From NCBI GenBank assembly GCA_964468435.1, contig CAYXVE010000047.1, positions 1 to 42,556 of the forward strand: a stretch of 42,556 nt of DNA, in the 5' to 3' direction. A program made the position numbers and the translations under genes. Source of the DNA: JBCCTX01 sp964468435 (GTDB lineage Bacteria; Bacteroidota; Bacteroidia; J057). Positions 26,324 through 33,950 of the stretch are shown piece after piece. Numbering within the stretch: the stretch's first letter is position 1; the number at the start of each line of letters is the position of its first letter. Under the pieces are notes generated by a model. The model was given only the letters and a program-made list of their open reading frames with translations. It made no database searches and had not been told where the DNA came from.

Positions 26324-27253
26324 TTGAATCGCAAACAAACAAAGCCTAAAGCACATTCAGAAGCATTGCTCGTAGAGTCCAGGGAGCACTGGTGGAATGA
26401 GGATTATCTGGATCTGCTGGCAGGGAGACTTGATTTGGAGCATGCAATGGATTTGATTGACATCGGTTGCGGAAAAGGAATGATGGCTTTCAGGTTGAGT
26501 AAATATTTACCTGAAGGAGCCAGGGTTTGGGGGATAGATCAAGAGGAAAAATACATCAAGTCCGCCAGAAGGTATGCAGCCAAAAAAATGGGTGATAGAT
26601 CAGTAGAATTTCATTTCATGCGTGGCGATGCTTATGAGATCCCGCTGGAGGATGACAGTGTAGATATGTCGGTATGTCAGACCTTGCTGATCCATTTGGA
26701 AAGTCCACTGGCAGCTATTCGCGAGATGAAACGCATTACCCGCCCTGGTGGTACAGTTATCGCATTTGAACCCAATAATCTGGTGGGAAGCCTGATGTTT
26801 GATCACTACCGGGAGACAGATTACGCGATAGCGGATGTTATGGAACTGGTAGAGATGAGATTGAGGATTGAAAAAGGGAAGAAATTGCTAGGGGAGGGAT
26901 TCAGTTCCCTAGGAGATGTTTTGCCTGACTTATTTCTGAAAGCAGGTCTTAGTGAGTTAAAGGTATGGTTATCGGACAAGGCTATGTCAATTATCCCACC
27001 CTATGAAACCCGCGAAATGCGGTTGAGGGTGACACAGCTGATTACCTGGATAGAAGATGGCGATGCGATATTTAATTATGATGAAAATCTGAGATATTAT
27101 ATCGCAGGTGGAGGTGCCAAAGATGACTTTGACATGTATTGGCAGCGATTGCAGCTTTATCGCATGTATTTGCTAGAACAACTCAAGACAGAACAATTCG
27201 TAACTGCCGGAGGAAGTATAATGTATATTGTCGTGGGTCATGTAGAAGCATAA
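26324..27253 (+). CDS. class I SAM-dependent methyltransferase, substrate unknown (TTG start)
   Basis: The 309-residue protein has motif I LIDIGCGKG (residues 44-52), the acidic residue after strand 2 in VWGIDQEEKY, motif II/III text RGDAYEIPLEDDSVDMSVCQTLLIHLESP and RPGGTVIAFEPNN. A C-terminal region of about 130 residues, rich in charged helices, is not part of the core fold. The start is TTG, supported by an AGGAG at 26315-26319, unusually clear for this genome; the next in-frame ATG would remove motif I context. It converges on the betaine methyltransferase genes. It could methylate another small molecule of the osmolyte pathway, but nothing in the sequence shows the substrate. Confidence 0.85.
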   Translation: MNRKQTKPKAHSEALLVESREHWWNEDYLDLLAGRLDLEHAMDLIDIGCGKGMMAFRLSKYLPEGARVWGIDQEEKYIKSARRYAAKKMGDRSVEFHFMRGDAYEIPLEDDSVDMSVCQTLLIHLESPLAAIREMKRITRPGGTVIAFEPNNLVGSLMFDHYRETDYAIADVMELVEMRLRIEKGKKLLGEGFSSLGDVLPDLFLKAGLSELKVWLSDKAMSIIPPYETREMRLRVTQLITWIEDGDAIFNYDENLRYYIAGGGAKDDFDMYWQRLQLYRMYLLEQLKTEQFVTAGGSIMYIVVGHVEA

Positions 27254-27279
27254 AAAGAGAAAGTCAACGCTCGTGACTT
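27250..27279 (-). terminator. terminator of the betaine-synthesis operon
   Basis: Inverted arms AAGTCA/TGACTT (27261-27266 and 27274-27279) enclose a seven-base loop. On the minus strand they are followed by TTCTCTTTTTA, a T-rich tail that overlaps the stop of the convergent methyltransferase gene. The stem is short, so strength is uncertain. Confidence 0.45.
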
Positions 27280-27308
27280 CCTCCTGCAGATTTTAGCACT
27301 GATAGGAT

Positions 27309-28139
27309 TTACTTCTTTCTAAAGTGTAAAAATCCCCAATTCAGATAGTCTTTCCTGCCAGCCTCAATCCAATGATTGAGACCTTTTTTCATATTAGTCA
27401 GGTATTCTTCGCTACAGGTACGCTTCAGGTCCTCGTATTTCTCTTCGAGTTTCTGCAGTACATTGCTGTAGTGATTCACCAGTTGTTCCGGCATTTCCTT
27501 TATATCGATTTCTTCCCAACCGAGCTCACGGGCAAATTCCCTGTATAGCTTAACAGAGCCCATTTCCCGCAGGTGAATTCTCTTTAATACGGGTTCGAGC
27601 ACATCATCGGGACAGCCATCACTTTGCATGGGATCAGAGAAGATAAACTGACCTCCAGGTTTCAGCACGCGATCAACTTCTTCAAATACTTTTCGTTTCT
27701 GATCACTGTGAAGAATCGCATCTTCGCACCAGACAATATTATATTGGTTATCTTCGAAAGGAAGATTTTCAAAATTTCCGGTAACTACAGAAATGAGGGA
27801 ATCCAATCCCAGGGTTTTATTCTTTTCCTCATTGCGGTCATTTTCTACCTGACTCAAATTCAGACAGTCTACTTTGCATTGATACTGGGAAGCCAGATAG
27901 CGGGCTGCCCCGCCATATCCGGCACCAATGTCCAGCACCCTGTGATCTTTGTTGAGTCCCTGGATTATATCGGCCATGTTGGCTACAGTACGCTGACTGG
28001 CCATCGAAATGGTATCTCCTGGGAGGTAAATACCGATATGTATATCCTCACCTCCCCATACCTGATAATAAAAATTATCAGCATCTACACTATCGTAATA
28101 CTCCTGGGTAATATCTACCAGATTTTCTTTATTTGTCAT
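27309..28139 (-). CDS. sarcosine/dimethylglycine N-methyltransferase (SDMT-type)
   Basis: The 276-residue protein opens with the family's YYDSVDADNFYYQVWGGEDIHIG segment (residues 14-36). It has motif I VLDIGAGYGG (68-77) and then VWCEDAILHSDQKRKVFEEVDRVLKPGGQFIFSDPMQSD, a stretch typical of SDMT. It methylates sarcosine and dimethylglycine to glycine betaine using SAM, in the cytoplasm. It lies 17 bases after the glycine/sarcosine methyltransferase gene, so the whole three-step methylation is encoded together. A terminator-like hairpin follows. Confidence 0.9.
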   Translation of the reverse strand: MTNKENLVDITQEYYDSVDADNFYYQVWGGEDIHIGIYLPGDTISMASQRTVANMADIIQGLNKDHRVLDIGAGYGGAARYLASQYQCKVDCLNLSQVENDRNEEKNKTLGLDSLISVVTGNFENLPFEDNQYNIVWCEDAILHSDQKRKVFEEVDRVLKPGGQFIFSDPMQSDGCPDDVLEPVLKRIHLREMGSVKLYREFARELGWEEIDIKEMPEQLVNHYSNVLQKLEEKYEDLKRTCSEEYLTNMKKGLNHWIEAGRKDYLNWGFLHFRKK

Positions 28140-28156
28140 GTTTGCAAGGGTTTCGG

Positions 28157-28984
28157 TTATAATTCTTGATCTTCTTCTACGTAGGTTTTTTCAGCGATAT
28201 GAATTAGAAAATCCGGCTCACCGGCTTTGTGTGTTTCCTGGAAATCACCATAGGTAGTAACTTTTTGAAAACCTACTTCTTTGAGGAGTCTTCGCACATA
28301 GTTGGCACGCAGTGGATACATATTGAGGTGAAAAACAGACTGATCTGGGAACTCATATCTGAAACGTGTCAATCCTTCATCTACGTGTTCAGGTTCTGCT
28401 TTGACCTGTTCGCCAGCGTAGTAATAGGTGTGCTTGGTAGAAAAGCCATTGTCAAGAATAGAATCATAGTTTCGCTGATCGATGATCAGGATGCCATCGT
28501 GGCGAAGTGCAGAATAAAATTCTGCCAGGGTTTTCCGGCGATCATTTTCCGAGAAAAGATGCGTAAAGGAATTTCCAAGACAGATCACAGCATCGTAGCG
28601 GCCATAAACACTCCTATTGAGCCATCTCCAGTCAGCCTGAATGGTACGGAGTACGTGTCCATATTTTAAGCCGTTGTCGAAGGCTTTTGCCAGCATGTTA
28701 GGACTACCATCGGCACTGGCAACCTCAAATCCCGCATTGAGTAGCTGGATAGAGTGATATCCTGTACCCGTAGCGGCATCGAGCACCTTCATTTTATTTC
28801 TGCGTCTTAATTCCTGAATAAAAAATTCTCCCTCGCCCTTGGAGCGCGCTTCCCAATCAATTAGCTCGTCCCATTTTTCTACAAAACCGCGTACATATTC
28901 TATCTTGTACTGGTTGGTGTCTCTGACTGAAGTTGGGTTTGAACCGTAATCCTGTTCTAGATTTTCTGACAGTAATTCTTTCAT
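28157..28984 (-). CDS. glycine/sarcosine N-methyltransferase (GSMT-type)
   Basis: The 275-residue protein has motif I VLDAATGTGYHS (residues 67-78). Hallmarks of glycine/sarcosine methyltransferases follow: AVICLGNSFTHLF and IIDQRNYDSILD, plus the N-terminal VRGFVEKWDELIDWEAR. It methylates glycine to sarcosine and dimethylglycine. It is the first gene of a two-gene operon. The long AT-rich leader with direct repeats upstream is a probable control region. Such de novo betaine synthesis is best known from halophilic bacteria and archaea and from some cyanobacteria, which hints at a saline habitat. Confidence 0.93.
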   Translation of the reverse strand: MKELLSENLEQDYGSNPTSVRDTNQYKIEYVRGFVEKWDELIDWEARSKGEGEFFIQELRRRNKMKVLDAATGTGYHSIQLLNAGFEVASADGSPNMLAKAFDNGLKYGHVLRTIQADWRWLNRSVYGRYDAVICLGNSFTHLFSENDRRKTLAEFYSALRHDGILIIDQRNYDSILDNGFSTKHTYYYAGEQVKAEPEHVDEGLTRFRYEFPDQSVFHLNMYPLRANYVRRLLKEVGFQKVTTYGDFQETHKAGEPDFLIHIAEKTYVEEDQEL

Positions 28985-29052
28985 ATTTGTTGAGATTTAG
29001 TTTCTGTTGAAACTTTTTAATAAATATCTCTATTATTTGCTAGATATTCAAA

Positions 29053-29105
29053 TTAACTAATTGTTAACTATACCTTATATAAGAAATATTTAGTTTGTAC
29101 ACAAA
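29053..29105 (-). promoter_or_regulatory. candidate control sites upstream of the glycine methyltransferase gene
   Basis: TTAACTA occurs twice (29053-29059 and 29064-29070), exactly 11 bases apart, so both copies face the same side of the helix. About 25 bases further upstream is the palindrome TTTGTACACAAA (29094-29105). Near-consensus -7 boxes (TTAATTTG on the minus strand) overlap both places. The layout fits a regulated promoter, but neither promoter is a full match. Confidence 0.35.
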
Positions 29106-29191
29106 TTAATGCTTGTTTAATGTACATGCTTGCGGTTTGACGTAAAGGAAAATTATTTTGAGAAATCCGGATGAATAGATATACGGAATAT

Positions 29192-29230
29192 GAAAAGAGG
29201 AAGTCTCAAGAGTTGGCTTCCGCTCTTTTC
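29192..29230. repeat. imperfect hairpin
   Basis: GAAAAGAG followed by GAAG pairs with CTTC and CTCTTTTC around a loop of about 13 bases, with a two-base bulge. Neither side has a clear T-run, so a terminator role is uncertain. Confidence 0.4.
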
Positions 29231-29369
29231 TTGATATAATGTTCAAAAAATGCTTCATGCATTTTTAAGTAGCACGAAATACTTGAATTGAGTAGTGAGC
29301 TATATTTAGGCACACATAAATGCAGCCTGTTGAACACAGGATGTTTATTTACTGCCCGCCTTGACCCAA

Positions 29370-29402
29370 TTCTCAAGCCTTTTAAAAGGGCAGGCTTGAG
29401 AA
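29370..29402. repeat. ten-base perfect inverted repeat
   Basis: Arms TTCTCAAGCC (29370-29379) and GGCTTGAGAA (29393-29402) are separated by 13 bases that contain TTTTAAAA. It lies in gene-poor DNA and may be an end or the core of a small decayed mobile element. Confidence 0.45.
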
Positions 29403-29514
29403 ATCTACCCAACATTCCCCATCCTGCATACCTTATATCAGAAAGCCCGATACACAAGGTCAGCTGCCCATAGGCAGGTGGATCGGCAATTTAAATGGTA
29501 ACATTACTCCAAGT

Positions 29515-29537
29515 GGCGCTCGTTTGTAACGGGGGCC
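29515..29537. repeat. REP-like hairpin 3
   Basis: Ten-base arms (29515-29524 and 29528-29537) pair around a TGT loop with two imperfect positions. The core CTCGTTTGTAACGGG is nearly the same as in hairpin 2 at 69-107, 29 kb away. A CGTTGCGGGC follows directly, a partial echo of the same motif. Confidence 0.55.
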
Positions 29538-29800
29538 ATCCGTTGCGGGCTGCTGGTAGGCTAGGGGGGTTAGTAAAAAAATGATCTGTCAGATGAAGTC
29601 CCTTGGACTGGCAACTTGACTCACCCAATATGTTATGTAAAAATATAAATCTTATAACGAAACCTAAATACTAATCAATAAAAATAATTTCATTATTAGA
29701 TCATAAGCTTGTTTCATACGACTTTTTGTAAGTAAATGGATTCCGGCTCACTCAGGTTGAAGATGGTAACGTGAATGTTTCAAAGTATCTAAATGCTTTA

Positions 29801-32026
29801 TTATCCTTGCAGGGTACCTTGAAACTGTTGGATACACTGAATAAAGCTATCAGAAAACGACTTTACCTGGTGTATGAAACTGTTATTCGCTACTTTCCCC
29901 AGGACAGCCTCCATTTCTGCCTCTGAATCATAGGTAAGTTTGCGGAAAGGATTCTGATAATCTTTGTTTCTGCTGTCAAGTGTTCGTCGTTCAATCTTTT
30001 GCTGAATAGCAATGCAGTCTTCCAGCCATTGTTGCCAGTTATCCTCCGTAACGGAGTGTAGTTCACACGCATGCAATTCAGCAAGGCTCGCCAATGCGTA
30101 ACTCGCATTATGCTGAGGATATGATTGATATATGTTGTGATACTGCTCATGCAGTTCATTCCAGGAATTGATGCTACGTTCTCTAATTCGGGTTTTGAGC
30201 TGTTCAAGCTCATGTTGGGGGATCAGTAAGCCTCCGAGATTAAACCACTTACCTCGAGGAGAGAAGGGAACATGTTGTCTAATAGTTTCCCAACTCTGAA
30301 GGCCCTGTTTGACAGCGTAATCTATCAGGGTTTTTACACTGTAAAAATGTATCATTTCCCGGTAGCATTCATATCCCTTACGTGCTTTGAGGATTTTTGT
30401 ATGTCGTCTGGATGCCTCGTACTGATCTCCTGTGATATCCAACTGATCCACTTCGGCAGGCTTATGGGAAATCAGATACTTGCCCAATGCTCTGAGTTCG
30501 TCCGGCTTCTTGTGATTCTCTGAAGGATACGCTTTGATATATGCTTTTGCAATCGCTATTTCGAGCAATTTCATCGCATCAAACATTTCCCCGATAGTAT
30601 CAGGTGCAAGATAGTCGAAGATGATATCCTGTTGTCTCAGGATGCGTTTATCTCTGACACCATATTTCCAGGAGTTACGGGTCAGCGCATACATGTTGTA
30701 CATCATCCAGTAAGCTGGCATGATCTGCAAAGCATTTTCGTGTTCATTGTTGGAGATCAAGGCAAAAGGAAACGGAATGTGTAACTCTGAAGGATAAGAT
30801 CCTTTGGCAATGAGGACATAAGAGGCAAAGCGACTGTTGTGTTTCAAGTTGACGCACAAGGCAGGCCAGAATCCCCTTCCAGCTACCATTTCTCCATCGG
30901 CACCCCTTGAATTGTGATTGGAACCCAGTGTTGCACCCGCAGCAATATTGCTTTGCCCCATTACAATGGCAGCACAAAGGAATGAGTTGTTATGATGTTG
31001 TTCGTGAGCAGGAAAGATTAAGGAATTCAATACCTCGCAGCAAGAAATTGTGGAATTATCGCCCAAATAGGAGTTGATCAGGCGGGCTCCGTATTTCAGG
31101 CAGGTATTTTCACCCATGATAAATCTCACAGCTTTGGCGCCATAAAAAGCACGGCTGCCGTAGTTCATGATACCATTGACCATCTCTACGCCTTCGCCGA
31201 TCTGCGAAGGCGCCTCCTGACAACTGTTGATAGTGAGGTTCTTGAGTTTATTCCCCCCTTTGATGTATGCATCGCTACCGATTTTGACATCCTTGAGGAT
31301 TCTGGTGTTTTTGATTACCGTTCTGTCGCCTACTGTGCCATAATGTCCCCTTTTGGCATCAAATTGTTGCTCAGTCATTTCCTTGAAACGATCCAGGAGG
31401 ATCGGATCATCCCGGAATTTTACCCACATGTAGGCATCTGCTGGGGTAATTCCGTCAAAGGGTATGATTTTCCGACCCCCATTTTCATTTGCCAGTTCCA
31501 GCCATATCCTGACCGATTCATCCTCGCCTTCCTTGACGATGCCATTGCCAAATTTGGCATGGTTTGTCGTATGCATTTCATTGATATTGAATAGGATAAC
31601 TTCATTGCCGATCTGGTAGTGTGCGAGGTAATCCACATTCATGATCACGACATTGTCCCCTATATCGCATGCTACGATTGTGCTATTGTAAAGCCCTACG
31701 GGAAGTTGTAGCTCGTGATATTCCAAATAATAGCTTTCAAGTGCTCCAATACGTATCATCCCGTGAAAACGGCAGTTTTTTACCAGCCTGGGATCAAACT
31801 TTTCACTCACAAAGATATTATTCCAGTTGTCAGCCTGGTTTTCATTTTTGACCAGCACCTCAATTTCGTGTGCTGTAAGTTCCCTGAAGGTACTTTTCTG
31901 ACTGATCTGTGCATCCCGCAGGTAATATTCATTTTTACCATCTGGTAAATATGGAGGTACGATGAAATCATACCCTATATAATGCAAAGGTTTTTTGATG
32001 ATCTTGTTCATATAGCTTAGAATCAA
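29801..32026 (-). CDS. DUF4954-like protein with left-handed beta-helix repeats
   Basis: The 741-residue protein (or 736 from the ATG five codons later) has a middle section, about residues 120-400, rich in hexapeptide-like turns (IKNTRILKDVKIGSDAYIKGG, LINSYLGDNSTISCCEVLNS, GQSNIAAGATLGSNHNS). These form left-handed beta-helices in acyl- and nucleotidyltransferases. The C-terminal third is helical and charged. The overall pattern fits DUF4954, a family found in Bacteroidota and spirochaetes with no fixed function. It sits 50 bases after glmS on the same strand. A role in amino-sugar or cell-wall precursor chemistry is inferred from that neighbour only. Confidence 0.8.
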   Translation of the reverse strand: MILSYMNKIIKKPLHYIGYDFIVPPYLPDGKNEYYLRDAQISQKSTFRELTAHEIEVLVKNENQADNWNNIFVSEKFDPRLVKNCRFHGMIRIGALESYYLEYHELQLPVGLYNSTIVACDIGDNVVIMNVDYLAHYQIGNEVILFNINEMHTTNHAKFGNGIVKEGEDESVRIWLELANENGGRKIIPFDGITPADAYMWVKFRDDPILLDRFKEMTEQQFDAKRGHYGTVGDRTVIKNTRILKDVKIGSDAYIKGGNKLKNLTINSCQEAPSQIGEGVEMVNGIMNYGSRAFYGAKAVRFIMGENTCLKYGARLINSYLGDNSTISCCEVLNSLIFPAHEQHHNNSFLCAAIVMGQSNIAAGATLGSNHNSRGADGEMVAGRGFWPALCVNLKHNSRFASYVLIAKGSYPSELHIPFPFALISNNEHENALQIMPAYWMMYNMYALTRNSWKYGVRDKRILRQQDIIFDYLAPDTIGEMFDAMKLLEIAIAKAYIKAYPSENHKKPDELRALGKYLISHKPAEVDQLDITGDQYEASRRHTKILKARKGYECYREMIHFYSVKTLIDYAVKQGLQSWETIRQHVPFSPRGKWFNLGGLLIPQHELEQLKTRIRERSINSWNELHEQYHNIYQSYPQHNASYALASLAELHACELHSVTEDNWQQWLEDCIAIQQKIERRTLDSRNKDYQNPFRKLTYDSEAEMEAVLGKVANNSFIHQVKSFSDSFIQCIQQFQGTLQG

Positions 32027-32076
32027 GTTGCCTTTTTAGCCCAAACGCTCTTTCGGGCAAGGCTGATATATCACAA

Positions 32077-33912
32077 TTACTCAACCGTTACAGATTTTGC
32101 CAGATTTCTAGGCTGATCTACATTGCAACCTTTCATCACACCGATATGATAAGCCAAGATTTGCAAAGGTATGACAGAAAGCATTGGAATAAAGACTTCA
32201 TCGCATTGTGGAATTTCAACGGTGTGATCTACCATTTCCTTGATTGTAAGGTCCCCCTCAGTTACAATGGCTATTACCTTCCCTTTACGCGATTTGACTT
32301 CCTGTATATTGGAAACCACTTTTTCGTAGGCACTATCTTTTGTTGCGATCACTACCACGGGCATTTCTTCATCGATAAGGGCGATTGGGCCATGCTTCAT
32401 CTCTGCTGCTGGATAGCCTTCTGCATGAATGTAGGATATCTCTTTCAGTTTTAGTGCCCCCTCCATGGCAACGGGATAATTATATCCCCGGCCTAGATAG
32501 AGAAAATTACGTGCATCTTTATATTGCTCTGCGATTTCGATGATTTGATCATTCAGTGACAGGCACTTTTTGATCTTAGCGGGAATTTCAGCGAGTTCTT
32601 TGAGAAGATGCTGATATCTTTCTTCATCAATACTGTTACGGGCCTTTCCTGTTTTCAGGGCAATCATAGACAATACGGTCAGTTGAGCTGTAAAGGCTTT
32701 GGTGCTGGCTACTCCGATCTCGGGACCCGCGTGAGTGTATACACCCTCGTGAGTGGTGCGTGCAATCGAAGATCCTACAACATTACAAACCCCAAAGACA
32801 TGAGCTCCCTTTTCTTTAGCCAATTCCAGCGCCACGAGGGTATCTGCAGTTTCACCAGACTGCGAGATCGCTATGACTGCATCATATGGCCGGATGATGG
32901 GGTTTCGATACCGGAATTCTGAAGCATATTCCACTTCTACGGGTATACGACATACTTCTTCGAAAAAATATTCTGCGACCATCCCTGCATAAAATGAAGT
33001 ACCACAACCCAGGATGACAATGCGTTCTGCATTGTAGAGGTAGTTTGCATAGTTGTGTATTCCTCCCAGGATCAACTCTCCTTTATCCAGGTTGAGCCTT
33101 CCTCGGAGGCAGTCTTTGACAGAGCTGGGCTGCTCGAAGATTTCTTTAAGCATGAAATGCTCATATCCCCCTTTTTCGATGGCCTCCAATTCCATATCAA
33201 GCGTATGAATATAAGGAGTCTGGGGAATGTAAGACATATCCCGGATGGTCAGTTCGCCGTCTTCGATCACAGCAATGTCATTGTCATTGAGATACACGAC
33301 TTTTTTGGTATACTCGATGATGGGACTTGCATCCGAAGCTAGGAGGTACTCTCCTTCACCGACGCCAATGACCAGGGGACTACCTTTGCGAACAGCAATG
33401 AGCTTGTTGGGTTCATCTTCATTGAGAATCACCAGCCCATAGGCTCCCACTACACGCTGTAGTGCGATTCTGACAGCATCCTCCAGGTTTCCCTGATGTT
33501 CATAGATGTCTTCGATAAAGTGGATGAGGACTTCCGTATCCGTATGGCTACTAAACTTATGTCCTTTGTTCTCAAGTTCTTTTTTTAGGGCATTATAATT
33601 TTCAATGATGCCATTGTGAATGATTGCCAGTTTTCCATTGGAGGAAGCATGTGGGTGTGCATTGATGTCGTTGGGTTCACCGTGAGTAGCCCAGCGGGTG
33701 TGTCCCATCCCTACATGTCCCTTCATGGGTAGTTGCTGATTGAAAGCCTCCAGATCAGCGACTTTTCCAGACTTTTTTCTAATGGTAAGTTTGTTGTTTT
33801 CGAGCAAGGCAATACCGGCACTATCATATCCTCGATACTCAAGTCTTTTGAGACCTTTTAAGATCACTGGATAAGCTTCTCGGTATCCGATATAACCAAC
33901 AATACCACACAT
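32077..33912 (-). CDS. glutamine--fructose-6-phosphate aminotransferase GlmS
   Basis: The 611-residue protein has the full family length. The N-terminal glutaminase begins MCGIVGYIGYREAYPV with nucleophile Cys2 and has RGYDSAGIALL and GHTRWATHGEPND. The isomerase half has two SIS domains (ILGCGTSFYAGMVAEYFFE, AISQSGETADTLVALELAKEKG, LGRGYNYPVAMEGALKLKEISYIHAEGYPAAEMKHGPIALI) and ends DQPRNLAKSVTVE. It makes glucosamine-6-phosphate, the entry to peptidoglycan and lipopolysaccharide amino sugars. No glmS ribozyme can fit in the 38 bases upstream. Confidence 0.98.
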   Translation of the reverse strand: MCGIVGYIGYREAYPVILKGLKRLEYRGYDSAGIALLENNKLTIRKKSGKVADLEAFNQQLPMKGHVGMGHTRWATHGEPNDINAHPHASSNGKLAIIHNGIIENYNALKKELENKGHKFSSHTDTEVLIHFIEDIYEHQGNLEDAVRIALQRVVGAYGLVILNEDEPNKLIAVRKGSPLVIGVGEGEYLLASDASPIIEYTKKVVYLNDNDIAVIEDGELTIRDMSYIPQTPYIHTLDMELEAIEKGGYEHFMLKEIFEQPSSVKDCLRGRLNLDKGELILGGIHNYANYLYNAERIVILGCGTSFYAGMVAEYFFEEVCRIPVEVEYASEFRYRNPIIRPYDAVIAISQSGETADTLVALELAKEKGAHVFGVCNVVGSSIARTTHEGVYTHAGPEIGVASTKAFTAQLTVLSMIALKTGKARNSIDEERYQHLLKELAEIPAKIKKCLSLNDQIIEIAEQYKDARNFLYLGRGYNYPVAMEGALKLKEISYIHAEGYPAAEMKHGPIALIDEEMPVVVIATKDSAYEKVVSNIQEVKSRKGKVIAIVTEGDLTIKEMVDHTVEIPQCDEVFIPMLSVIPLQILAYHIGVMKGCNVDQPRNLAKSVTVE

Positions 33913-33950
33913 AAGATTTGATTAATGAGTTAAAGATTTATATTTACATA

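Larger units (their letters stand above)
28985..29800. other. 816-base gene-poor region with several inverted repeats
   Basis: From left to right: an AT-rich leader of the glycine methyltransferase gene (28985-29120), a strong imperfect hairpin (29192-29230), a ten-base inverted repeat (29370-29402), and a REP-like hairpin (29515-29537). The rest is AT-rich DNA with no credible gene. A minus-strand frame of 83 codons (29206-29457, TTG start) is open, but it spans the inverted repeat and resembles nothing I know. The region looks like a landing site for small non-autonomous elements. Confidence 0.45.

Noticed and set aside
29206..29457. 83-codon minus-strand frame with TTG start
   Set aside because: It spans a ten-base inverted repeat, has no recognisable family or promoter, and lies in DNA that looks like a decayed element; listed only as part of the gene-poor region.
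32027..32076. GCCC/GGGC inverted repeat as a terminator after glmS
   Set aside because: Only four paired bases, a long loop and no T-run on the minus strand.
33913..33950. glmS ribozyme upstream of glmS
   Set aside because: Only 38 bases separate the channel gene from glmS, and the ribozyme belongs mainly to Gram-positive bacteria.
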